Shown in pieces: positions 1 to 5,991 of a stretch of 10,225 nt of DNA. The DNA is from Lentisphaerota bacterium (lineage in GTDB: Bacteria; Verrucomicrobiota; Lentisphaeria; Oligosphaerales; Oligosphaeraceae), in contig JAAZIZ010000202.1 of the NCBI GenBank assembly GCA_012800565.1, forward strand, positions 1 through 10,225. The letters are read 5' to 3'. Made by a program: the position numbers and the translations under genes. Within the stretch, counting starts at the first letter, position 1. Every line of letters begins with the position of its first letter. The notes beneath the pieces were generated by a model. It worked only from the letters and a program-made list of their open reading frames with translations, searched no databases and was not told the DNA's origin.

Positions 1-883
1 ATTCCGAGGCGACATTGTGACTGGCGGTCTGCACCGGTATCTCGGCGAAGGCCAGCTTCTGGGCGGCCTGGCAGGACGAAGCTTCGCAAATCTGGATTTT
101 TTCGCTGGTGTTGTCGCAGATGATGGTTCCCTGGGTGCCATTGATGACCGTGCGCATGGTGTATGGGCGTTTGACTCCGATGGAGACGAAGACCCGACCG
201 ATCACATCTGCGGGGAATTTTGCTACTGCCACACCGGTATCCGGGGTCGGCCAGTCGGGCAGATGCTTTTGATTCATATAGCAGAAAACCTCGCTGGGGT
301 CTCCGGCCAGCCAGCGCATCAGGTCCAGGGCATGACAACCGCCGCCGAGGAAGCCGTGGCGTTTGATGGCGGGGTCGCTGCGCCAGTTCCGGAAGCCCAG
401 GGCATGCGTGTAATCATGGGCATATTCGCTCTCCAGATATACCAGTTCGCCGATCCGGCCTTCGGTCAGCAAATGCTTGGCCAGGACGAAGCCTGGAGCA
501 TAGCGGCAGACCTGACCGGTCATGAAGAATTTCCCCGACTCCTTGACTGCGGCGATGATCTGCCGGCATTCGTCCAGATTTGAGGCCAGCGGTTTTTCGC
601 AGGCCACGTGTTTGCCGGCCCGCAGTGCCTTGATGCTCTGTTCACAATGGAAATGGTCTGGCGAGGCAACGACCACAATGTCGGCATCAGAAGCATAGAC
701 TTCTTCTTCGCTTTTGGCAATCGGGATCTGGTTGTCCACGAAGAAGCTCTTGTTGATGCGGTCATTCTCGGCATAGAACTTGTCGTAGACCAGCGACAGA
801 GTGGTATTGGGCTGAGTGTGAGCGGCCGTGGCCCAGGCTTCCCCCATGCGCAAACCAATCACCGCAACTTTCAATTTAGCCAT
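1..883 (-). CDS. Gfo/Idh/MocA family oxidoreductase (3' end outside window)
   Basis: Probable NAD(P)-dependent dehydrogenase acting on a sugar, sugar acid or inositol. The frame is open from the ATG at 883 to the left edge, giving 294 residues without a stop. The N-terminal Rossmann strand is VAVIGLRMGEAWA (residues 6-18), a degenerate form of the GxGxxG dinucleotide loop. Next come DADIVVVASPDHFH (67-79) and the family signature CEKPLA (95-100), whose Lys97 is the conserved EKP lysine. The substrate domain has GGGCHALDLMRWL (180-192), with His184 at the usual catalytic-histidine region. The start is fixed by AGGTGA (888-893) just upstream. It lies 45 bp downstream of the propeller gene on the same strand, so the two are probably co-transcribed. 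Family members run about 330-400 aa, so perhaps 40-100 residues are missing. The family is clear; the substrate is not readable. Confidence 0.9.
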   Translation of the reverse strand, partial: MAKLKVAVIGLRMGEAWATAAHTQPNTTLSLVYDKFYAENDRINKSFFVDNQIPIAKSEEEVYASDADIVVVASPDHFHCEQSIKALRAGKHVACEKPLASNLDECRQIIAAVKESGKFFMTGQVCRYAPGFVLAKHLLTEGRIGELVYLESEYAHDYTHALGFRNWRSDPAIKRHGFLGGGCHALDLMRWLAGDPSEVFCYMNQKHLPDWPTPDTGVAVAKFPADVIGRVFVSIGVKRPYTMRTVINGTQGTIICDNTSEKIQICEASSCQAAQKLAFAEIPVQTASHNVASE

Positions 884-928
884 AGTGTCACCTTTCTGTA
901 ATGTTACTATTTCAAGCGAGCAAATAAA

Positions 929-2272
929 TCAATATTCCAGATCGAACAAGGTGCCCGTGCCCGAGAGCAACAGCCGGGCGACCCGGCCCTGCTGGGCGGC
1001 CGGAACCGCGACTCGGACCGGCGCCCCCCCCTGACCGCTGAGCGGGACTGGCGCCATTGCCTCCAGAACACTGCCGAACGCATCACACCAGCGCAGCTGC
1101 AGCGCGGCGTCGGCACTCAGATGCAACTGCAGGTGCTCCCGACACCAGCGGATGGCCGGCGAGCGCACCTGACCTTCCTGCAGGCGCAATCCGAACAGGC
1201 GCCGGGCGCTGATCTGGGCCGCCGCGATTGCTTCCTGGGGCTCAGAGCCGTCGCAGGTGACGTGACTGTGGTCGTAATTGCAGATACTGTAATACAGGGT
1301 CAGGGTGTCGCCGGCCCGCAACAGCTGCTGCGCCGGTACAACCATATACACTTTCTGCGCGTCCTCCAGCAGCGGCAGGCAGTTTTCCCGGTATGGCCGC
1401 TGCCAGGAACGCCCGTCCAATGACCATACCGGTTCGATAGTCAGCTGCCGGACCCGGGAATTATAGCGTCCCAGCAGTCCGAAGCGATAGCTCTCCAGGT
1501 CGGTCGAAGTGAGGTAATAGAACTGCAGATCGGCCGGGTCCTGATCATCCGGCAGGATGATCACCTCCGGGGTGCTCCAGCTATGGCCGTCCGGACTCGT
1601 CCAGCGCTGAATCATCCGGATCAATTTTTCCCGCATGTCCTTGTTGTCCGGGCATTGCTGCCCGGCGGGATAATACATCAATGCGGCGCTGTAGAGCTCC
1701 CAGCTGCGGTCAGGGCGTTGATAGATGGTGGTGGCGTCGTTGCATTGTCGCTGCAGGGGCCATTTGCCTTGCTGGCAAAGCACGTCGCCGTGGTGGCAGA
1801 AAGCTATCGCCTGGCTGTCCGACAGCATCTGCCAATTCAGGCCGTTGCGGCTGCTGGCGACCATAAAACGCACATGCCGTCCCCCGACATGGTTATGGGC
1901 CCAGAAATACATCCGCCAGTCGTTGCGACTCAAGCGCAGGACATTGGCCTGCAGGGGCCGGAATTCTTCCGGCAGTCCTGTCAGAGTGAAGTATCCCTCG
2001 CAGTCGCGTTGCAGCGGATGCTTGGTAATTTTTCCCTTCCGGTTCTGCTCGGCCAGGGCCAGGTTGTAGTTGTGATCGGAGAATGCATTCAGGCTGTAGT
2101 AGAACCGCCGCTGCTTGCCGCAGTCGAGCACCGTGGACGGAAAGATGGTCAGCGCCTTGCCGTTTTCCCAGTCCTCGGTATGACGCAGCACCACTCCCTG
2201 CTTTTGCCAGGCGCCGAAACAGGAGTGCACGGCAGGGGTCACTTTTTCCCATTGCGGGGCAATGATAATCAT
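929..2272 (-). CDS. GH43/32-like beta-propeller protein (putative glycoside hydrolase), cytoplasmic
   Basis: A 447-residue protein that looks like a five-bladed beta-propeller of the GH43/GH32/sialidase-like type. Visible blade signatures are three Asp-box-like motifs: SSRNGLNW (140-147), TSPDGHSW (225-232) and SLDGRSW (284-290). Each follows a predicted beta strand. Other aromatic, beta-rich strands include RMYFWAHNHVGG (120-131). Residues from about 365 form a beta-sandwich-like C-terminal domain ending TLFDLEY. No signal peptide is seen, so it would act on imported oligosaccharide. The ATG at 2272 is preferred because AAGGA (complement of 2281-2285) lies 8 nt before it. The frame stays open upstream to 2371, but that stretch would translate a large inverted repeat into low-complexity Arg/Pro/Thr sequence. 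The gene precedes the Gfo/Idh/MocA gene by 45 bp. Catalytic acids cannot be assigned by eye, so enzymatic activity is an inference and a binding role is possible. Confidence 0.75.
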   Translation of the reverse strand: MIIIAPQWEKVTPAVHSCFGAWQKQGVVLRHTEDWENGKALTIFPSTVLDCGKQRRFYYSLNAFSDHNYNLALAEQNRKGKITKHPLQRDCEGYFTLTGLPEEFRPLQANVLRLSRNDWRMYFWAHNHVGGRHVRFMVASSRNGLNWQMLSDSQAIAFCHHGDVLCQQGKWPLQRQCNDATTIYQRPDRSWELYSAALMYYPAGQQCPDNKDMREKLIRMIQRWTSPDGHSWSTPEVIILPDDQDPADLQFYYLTSTDLESYRFGLLGRYNSRVRQLTIEPVWSLDGRSWQRPYRENCLPLLEDAQKVYMVVPAQQLLRAGDTLTLYYSICNYDHSHVTCDGSEPQEAIAAAQISARRLFGLRLQEGQVRSPAIRWCREHLQLHLSADAALQLRWCDAFGSVLEAMAPVPLSGQGGAPVRVAVPAAQQGRVARLLLSGTGTLFDLEY

Positions 2273-2296
2273 CGGGTTTTTCCTTATGTAATTCGT

Positions 2297-2351
2297 CCGC
2301 CTCCCCTCCCTCCGCCTCCCGCTCCGCGGGAGGCGGAGGGAGGGGAGGCGG
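2297..2351. repeat. Perfect 26-bp-arm inverted repeat (GC-rich hairpin) before the propeller gene
   Basis: Arms 2297-2322 and 2326-2351 are exact reverse complements over 26 bp with a 3-nt loop (tcc, 2323-2325). The left arm is almost all pyrimidine on the plus strand and the right arm almost all purine, built from CCTCCC/GGAGGG blocks. The element ends about 11 nt upstream of the ribosome binding site of the minus-strand propeller gene. If transcribed, it would form a very stable hairpin in that gene's 5' leader. It looks like a REP-type palindrome, but a role in transcription termination or leader control is equally possible. Confidence 0.9.
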
Positions 2352-2373
2352 GTGGTGGTAGTGGCTCTCATTT

Positions 2374-2406
2374 CCCAGGGTAGGCCGCATAGCGGCCAAC
2401 CCTGGG
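2374..2406. repeat. 15-bp imperfect hairpin CCCAGGGTAGGCCGC / GCGGCCAACCCTGGG
   Basis: Arms 2374-2388 and 2392-2406 pair over 14 of 15 positions, with a single A/A mismatch (2382 against 2398) and a 3-nt loop (ata). The right arm is also the first 15 bases of the first 82-bp direct repeat, while the second copy of that repeat has no left partner. The hairpin therefore looks like the terminus of a repeat element. No T tract follows on either strand, so it is not a standard intrinsic terminator. Confidence 0.85.
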
Positions 2407-2473
2407 CTTTGAAGATGGCAACCCCTTGGCGTTCTTGGCGTTCTTGGCGGTTAGTTCCTCTTCATTGAACCGC
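2392..2473. repeat. 82-bp direct repeat, copy 1
   Basis: This segment recurs at 2495-2576 with one difference (CCTGGGCTTT here, CCTGGACTTT there), i.e. 81 of 82 identical, at a period of 103 bp. It contains a short internal tandem, TTGGCGTTC twice followed by TTGGCGG (2426-2450). On the minus strand this reads CCGCCAAGAACGCCAAGAA. It lies in the non-coding gap between cysS and the propeller gene. From general familiarity, CGCCAAGAA strings of this kind occur as dispersed intergenic repeats in PVC-group genomes. Whether this copy is dispersed cannot be seen from one window. Confidence 0.9.
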
Positions 2474-2494
2474 TGCTGTGATCGGGAATGATGT

Positions 2495-2576
2495 GCGGCC
2501 AACCCTGGACTTTGAAGATGGCAACCCCTTGGCGTTCTTGGCGTTCTTGGCGGTTAGTTCCTCTTCATTGAACCGC
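2495..2576. repeat. 82-bp direct repeat, copy 2
   Basis: Second copy of the unit at 2392-2473, separated from it by a unique 21-nt stretch (2474-2494). The internal 9-bp tandem lies at 2529-2553. The end of the copy also holds a short inverted repeat, ggcggtt (2549-2555) against aaccgcc (2571-2577), with a 15-nt loop, so each unit may fold. The single mismatch suggests a recent duplication or ongoing homogenisation. Confidence 0.9.
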
Positions 2577-2655
2577 CACGGATGCGGGATGGTTGTTATG
2601 GGTTGGGCAACTTCTGTGGCGGCACAAAACACGACAGAATGCCGGCGCCCGGAGT

Positions 2656-4062
2656 CTATTTCCTGATGACCCGCGGCCCTTTTGGGGTGTCTTCCACCAG
2701 CCAGCCCTGGGACTCGATCTCTTTCCGCAAGGCATCCGCCCGGGCGTAATCCTTGCTCTTGCGGGCGGCTTGGCGTTCCTCTGCCAAGGCGGTGATTTCA
2801 GGCGGCACTCCTTCACCGGGGTCAGGCGTGCAGACTGCCAGGACGCGGTCGAGTTTTTCCAGGCAGTCCAGAGCCAGGCGGGCGGCATTCGAGCCGGTGC
2901 AGCCGGAATCCAGCAGGCGGTTCATTTCGCGGATGAATTCGAACAGCGCTGCGAAAGCCGCCGAGATATTCAAGTCATCCGACAAAGCTGCGGCGAAATC
3001 ATCCAGGGTCTTGCTGGTGATTTCTTCGACCTGGCCGCTGTCTCCGGCTGGATTGGCCAGATTTTCCTGCAGCCTGGTGCGGAAGGCATCAATGCGCTGC
3101 AGCGAGGCTCGGGCATCCTCCAGAGCCTGGAAAGAGAAATTCAGACTCTGCCGGTAATGCGTACCGATCAGCACCCAGCGCACCTCCCGCCCGCTGTAGC
3201 CTTTGTCCAGGATATCATGCAGGGTGTAGAAATTTCCGAGTGATTTTGACATCTTCTGCCCATCGACCACCAGATGGGCGCAATGCAGCCAGTAATTCAC
3301 GAACTTGCAGCCGTTGGCCGCCTCGCTCTGGGCAATTTCATCCTCATGATGGGGGAAGATATTGTCGATGCCGCCGCAGTGCATATCGAAAGTCGCGCCG
3401 AGGTACTTGCTGCTCATCGCCGAGCATTCCAGATGCCAGCCAGGGCGCCCCCGTCCCCAGGGGCTGTCCCAGTACACTTCGCCGTCGGCTTCATCCCAGG
3501 CTTTCCATAATGCGAAATCCGCGGCGGAGTCTTTGGTGTACTCATCAAGTTTGACCCGGACTCCGGAGCGCATCTGTTCCCGGTCGATATTGACCAGCTG
3601 CCCGTACTGCGGCCATTTGGCGATGGAGAAATAGACCGAGCGGTCCTCGGCCTGGTAGGCGATGCCGCGGTCAAACAGCACTTTGACAATCTTGATCATC
3701 TCGCCGATATGCTCGGTGGCTGCCGGGTAGATATCAGCCGGCAGCAGGCGCAGCACAGCTATGTCAGCAAAGAAAGCCTGCTTGAATTTTGCCGTGAAAT
3801 CATTCAGTTTCAAACCGGCTTCCTGTGATCCCCGGATGGTCTTGTCATCGACATCGGTCAGATTCATCACATGCTTGACCTCGTATCCCAGAAACAGCAA
3901 GGTCCGTTTCAGGATATCCTCGAAGGCGTAGCAGCGGAAATTGCCGATATGCGCGTAGTTGTATACTGTCGGCCCGCAGGTGTACAAGCCGACTTTACCG
4001 GGGACTATAGGCCGGAATTCCTCCAGCCGGCGACTTAGGGTGTTGTAGAATTTCAGGGTCAT
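2656..4062 (-). CDS. cysS: Cysteinyl-tRNA synthetase
   Basis: Class I aminoacyl-tRNA synthetase that charges tRNA-Cys with cysteine in the cytoplasm. The product is 468 aa, the usual length. Visible signatures: LYTCGPTVYNYAHIGN (26-41), with Zn ligand Cys29 and the HIGH-type motif at 38-41; WHLECSAMS (209-217), with Zn ligand Cys213; HCGGIDNIFPHHEDEIAQ (228-245), with His238 and Glu242 in the Zn site; and KMSKS (270-274). The helical C-terminal domain ends in the typical ARADALRKEI...GPRVIRK tail. The ATG at 4062 is chosen over an in-frame TTG at 4101 because AAGGA (complement of 4069-4073) lies 6 nt upstream and MTLKFYNTLS is the usual N-terminus. It ends with TAG at a conserved length, so TAG acts as a normal stop here. 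It sits between two carbohydrate genes without obvious functional linkage. Confidence 0.98.
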   Translation of the reverse strand: MTLKFYNTLSRRLEEFRPIVPGKVGLYTCGPTVYNYAHIGNFRCYAFEDILKRTLLFLGYEVKHVMNLTDVDDKTIRGSQEAGLKLNDFTAKFKQAFFADIAVLRLLPADIYPAATEHIGEMIKIVKVLFDRGIAYQAEDRSVYFSIAKWPQYGQLVNIDREQMRSGVRVKLDEYTKDSAADFALWKAWDEADGEVYWDSPWGRGRPGWHLECSAMSSKYLGATFDMHCGGIDNIFPHHEDEIAQSEAANGCKFVNYWLHCAHLVVDGQKMSKSLGNFYTLHDILDKGYSGREVRWVLIGTHYRQSLNFSFQALEDARASLQRIDAFRTRLQENLANPAGDSGQVEEITSKTLDDFAAALSDDLNISAAFAALFEFIREMNRLLDSGCTGSNAARLALDCLEKLDRVLAVCTPDPGEGVPPEITALAEERQAARKSKDYARADALRKEIESQGWLVEDTPKGPRVIRK

Positions 4063-4226
4063 GGATGTTCCTTGTCGGTGGAATTGCCAGTTGCGAAACA
4101 ATGCTCAGAATGGTATCTCTTCGTCATCCTGGCAGAGTGAGTATGGGAGGCTTTCTGCAGCAATTTCCAGCTGCGGCTGCTGCAGCAAGCCGCAGGGCAC
4201 CAGCTGGCGGTGTTCTGGTGCGGCAA
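4063..4226. other. Intergenic gap between esterase and cysS (164 bp)
   Basis: No gene is seen. It holds the cysS ribosome binding site and a modest 8-bp inverted repeat, ctgcggct (4171-4178) against agccgcag (4188-4195), rich in CTGCAG. No U tract follows it on the minus strand, so it is not a convincing terminator, and cysS may be read through from the esterase promoter. I see no clear promoter of its own. Confidence 0.5.
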
Positions 4227-5597
4227 TTATCTGCGCCGCCTGGGAGCGGCGGCTTTCTTCTGCAGAGATTCACCCAGCTTTTTCAGGTATGCATCGCCCT
4301 TAGTGTTCGGTGCGCCATGTCCGGCTGCCGGGGTCAGGGTGATCTCCTTGCGGATTCCCTGGGGCAGGTTGTTGAAGACTGCAAACACGCCGGTCGGCGG
4401 ACAAGTGGTGTCGACAAAGCCGGTGCTCAAAAAACAGTCTGCTTTGATGCGTTTGGCGAAGTAGATATTGTCGAAATAAGCTGCGGCACGGCAGACTTTT
4501 TCATTGTCAGGCTTGCCCTGGGCATTAGCCCGGTACAGGCGCGGCCAGCCGGCCTGGCGTGGCGGCTGGGCCAGCGGCCCGGAGTGCTCGCTCATTGCCG
4601 GTACGCCGGCAAGGCACAGGGTGACTTGCGGGTCCAGCGCTGCTGCGACCAGGGATTGGGCACCGCCCTGGCTGCCGCCGATGACTACCAGCGTCTTGCC
4701 ATCCCATTCGGGGCAGGTCTTGATGTATTCCAAGGAGCGCATGACCCGCTGATACATCCCCCGGAAATAGAACTTTTCCGGGTCATCCTTGTCCCGGCTG
4801 CGGTAGTCTTTCAATTCATTGTTGCTCAGCGCGGTGTAGAATTCCGGCGGCTGTCCGTTTTCAATGCCGTGAGCATTGACATCCATGGCGATAAAGCCCC
4901 TCCGGGCGTACGACAGTGCGGTGCTTAGAACGGCCGAGCGCACCCCGGCGCCGTGGTAGCTGATCAGCGCCGGCAGGCTCTTGGGCTTGGCTCCACTGGG
5001 TTTGACCAGATAGCCGGAGACCGGCATGCCGCCGGGGCAGGGGATTTTGATATCGTAGCAGGAGAGCTTCCCGTCGTCATTGGCACCGCGTGACATCGGT
5101 TCCAGCTTTGCTTCCAGGGGTACGGTCGACAGTTCTGCCCGTGCCCGCTGCCAGAAAGCGTCGAAATCAGCCGGTTCCTCTCCGGCCGCTTTGATTTCAT
5201 AAGGATCGACCATAGCGCCGATGCTGCCGCTGATCTCCTCTTCGCGGTTGCGTTGGTTTATGAATTTCACCGGCTTGCCGTCATCATCCAGAAGGACACA
5301 GCGGATGTACACCCAGCCGGGAAAATCAAGCTTGCTCTGCACCGTATATGGGGTTTTCGAACTGATAAAGGTGCCATTCTCGCGCAGATTGCCATCACCG
5401 ACCAAATTGTAACTGATGGTGCGGCCGGCCACCGCCTGCGTATCCTTTAACAGGCGGAGCGAAAAAACAATGTCTTCGCCTTTGCTGTAAATCGCATCTT
5501 CTTTGTTAGTCTTGACTTCGAACGTGAATTCCTGAGCCGGCAGCAGCGCAGTCAGCAGCAGAACAAAAATGTAGATGGACAAGCGTTGTGAATGCAT
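4227..5597 (-). CDS. Secreted acetyl xylan esterase-like alpha/beta hydrolase (AXE1 family)
   Basis: A serine hydrolase that probably removes acetyl groups from xylan or other acetylated oligosaccharides. The 456-aa precursor starts with a signal peptide: hydrophobic core IYIFVLLLTALLPA (8-21), cleavage likely near Ala21/Gln22. A beta-rich N-terminal domain (about 24-130) precedes the AXE1 alpha/beta-hydrolase domain. Motifs are LISYHGAG (211-218, oxyanion region), AMDVNAHG (237-244), the nucleophile elbow GGSQGG (307-312, Ser309), GFVDTTCPP (393-401, probable catalytic Asp396) and AAGHGAP (424-430, His427). The triad is complete. The ATG at 5597 has AAGGA (complement of 5606-5610) 8 nt upstream; a TTG at 5630 in frame is less likely because it would bury the signal peptide. 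The C-terminus ends in a basic AAPRRRR tail. Bacillus relatives are about 320 aa, the difference being mostly the N-terminal domain. Cephalosporin C deacetylase is an alternative name for the same family. Confidence 0.88.
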   Translation of the reverse strand: MHSQRLSIYIFVLLLTALLPAQEFTFEVKTNKEDAIYSKGEDIVFSLRLLKDTQAVAGRTISYNLVGDGNLRENGTFISSKTPYTVQSKLDFPGWVYIRCVLLDDDGKPVKFINQRNREEEISGSIGAMVDPYEIKAAGEEPADFDAFWQRARAELSTVPLEAKLEPMSRGANDDGKLSCYDIKIPCPGGMPVSGYLVKPSGAKPKSLPALISYHGAGVRSAVLSTALSYARRGFIAMDVNAHGIENGQPPEFYTALSNNELKDYRSRDKDDPEKFYFRGMYQRVMRSLEYIKTCPEWDGKTLVVIGGSQGGAQSLVAAALDPQVTLCLAGVPAMSEHSGPLAQPPRQAGWPRLYRANAQGKPDNEKVCRAAAYFDNIYFAKRIKADCFLSTGFVDTTCPPTGVFAVFNNLPQGIRKEITLTPAAGHGAPNTKGDAYLKKLGESLQKKAAAPRRRR

Positions 5598-5646
5598 GGT
5601 CTTTATCCTTTCTCTGAATGACAGTGACAAATAAGGAAAACAACAA

Positions 5647-5675
5647 ATTATATACCGTTTTTCAGTTTTTCATAA
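5647..5675 (-). promoter_or_regulatory. Putative sigma70-type promoter of the esterase gene
   Basis: On the minus strand TATAAT (complement of 5647-5652) is a perfect -10 box, with TTATGA (complement of 5670-5675) 17 bp upstream as a weak -35. The -10 lies about 50 bp before the esterase ATG, a normal distance. The -10 match and spacing are seen directly; promoter activity is inferred. Confidence 0.45.
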
Positions 5676-5677
5676 CC

Positions 5678-5706
5678 GCCCCGGGAGAAAATTTTCCTTT
5701 CGGGGC
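5678..5706. promoter_or_regulatory. 29-bp dyad GCCCCG-N17-CGGGGC adjoining the esterase promoter
   Basis: Exact 6-bp arms at 5678-5683 and 5701-5706 flank a 17-nt centre containing AAAATTTT (5688-5695) close to the symmetry axis. The element abuts the putative -35 box of the esterase gene, a position typical of an activator or repressor site. An operator role is inference. Confidence 0.4.
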
Positions 5707-5842
5707 CGTTTCTTCCCGCCTGCAGCAACCGCAGCCTGAGGGGAGCAGGAAATTTTATCCCCGTCCTTGAACGACTCCTTACCTTAACACAGCAGCGGCA
5801 TTTTGCTACTGCAGAGGGGATTTTTTTGCAAAAACCTCCTGC

Positions 5843-5876
5843 CGCAAGCAATTACTAACAAACGCAAGTGATTACT
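5843..5876 (+). promoter_or_regulatory. Pair of 14-bp direct repeats 20 bp apart, upstream of the aminotransferase operon
   Basis: CGCAAGCAATTACT (5843-5856) and CGCAAGTGATTACT (5863-5876) match at 12 of 14 positions. Their starts are 20 bp apart, about two helical turns, so both would face the same side of the DNA. A weak promoter candidate follows: TTGTTA (5889-5894), 16 bp, TACCTT (5911-5916). Tandem half-sites just upstream of a poor -35 box are the layout used by AraC/XylS-type activators. No regulator gene is present in the window. Confidence 0.4.
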
Positions 5877-5944
5877 GCTGACTTTTTCTTGTTAATTCCC
5901 GGAAATGCTTTACCTTAAAGCAATGACTGGACAGGCGGATGCTT

Positions 5945-5959
5945 AATCCGGTCCGGATT
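5945..5959. promoter_or_regulatory. Perfect 15-bp palindrome AATCCGGTCCGGATT in the leader of the aminotransferase gene
   Basis: Two exact 7-bp arms surround a single central base, ending 32 bp before the ATG at 5992 and downstream of the candidate promoter. Such a short, gap-free dyad is more like a repressor operator than an RNA hairpin, because a 1-nt loop cannot form without losing pairs. Its role is inferred. Confidence 0.45.
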
Positions 5960-5991
5960 TATTCACCCACTCAGCAGTAAGGAGAATTCTT

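Noticed and set aside
2273..2371. Upstream in-frame extension of the propeller gene (33 codons)
   Set aside because: It would translate the 26-bp-arm hairpin into Arg/Pro/Thr-rich low-complexity sequence, and the ATG at 2272 has its own well-spaced AAGGA.
1583..2383. 266-codon open frame on the plus strand
   Set aside because: It is antisense to the propeller gene, has no family features and reads through the palindrome as a proline run; a shadow of the GC-rich minus-strand gene.
2392..2576. Two repeats with a 21-nt spacer as a CRISPR array
   Set aside because: There are only two units, each 82 bp with internal tandem structure and no cas genes nearby; CRISPR repeats are about 23-50 bp.
4171..4195. 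Inverted repeat after the esterase as an intrinsic terminator
   Set aside because: It has an 8-bp stem but no U tract on the minus strand, so termination is not supported.
4065..4928. 287-codon open frame on the plus strand
   Set aside because: It is antisense to the esterase, whose full catalytic triad and signal peptide make the minus strand the coding strand.
5792..5827. Imperfect hairpin followed by a T7 run as a plus-strand terminator
   Set aside because: The stem has a mismatch and a wobble, the T run begins 8 nt after it, and no plus-strand gene ends upstream.
5648..5851. 67-codon minus-strand open frame in the divergent promoter region
   Set aside because: It has no ribosome binding site, runs over the predicted promoter and dyad, and is Arg/Cys/Ser-rich without a domain.
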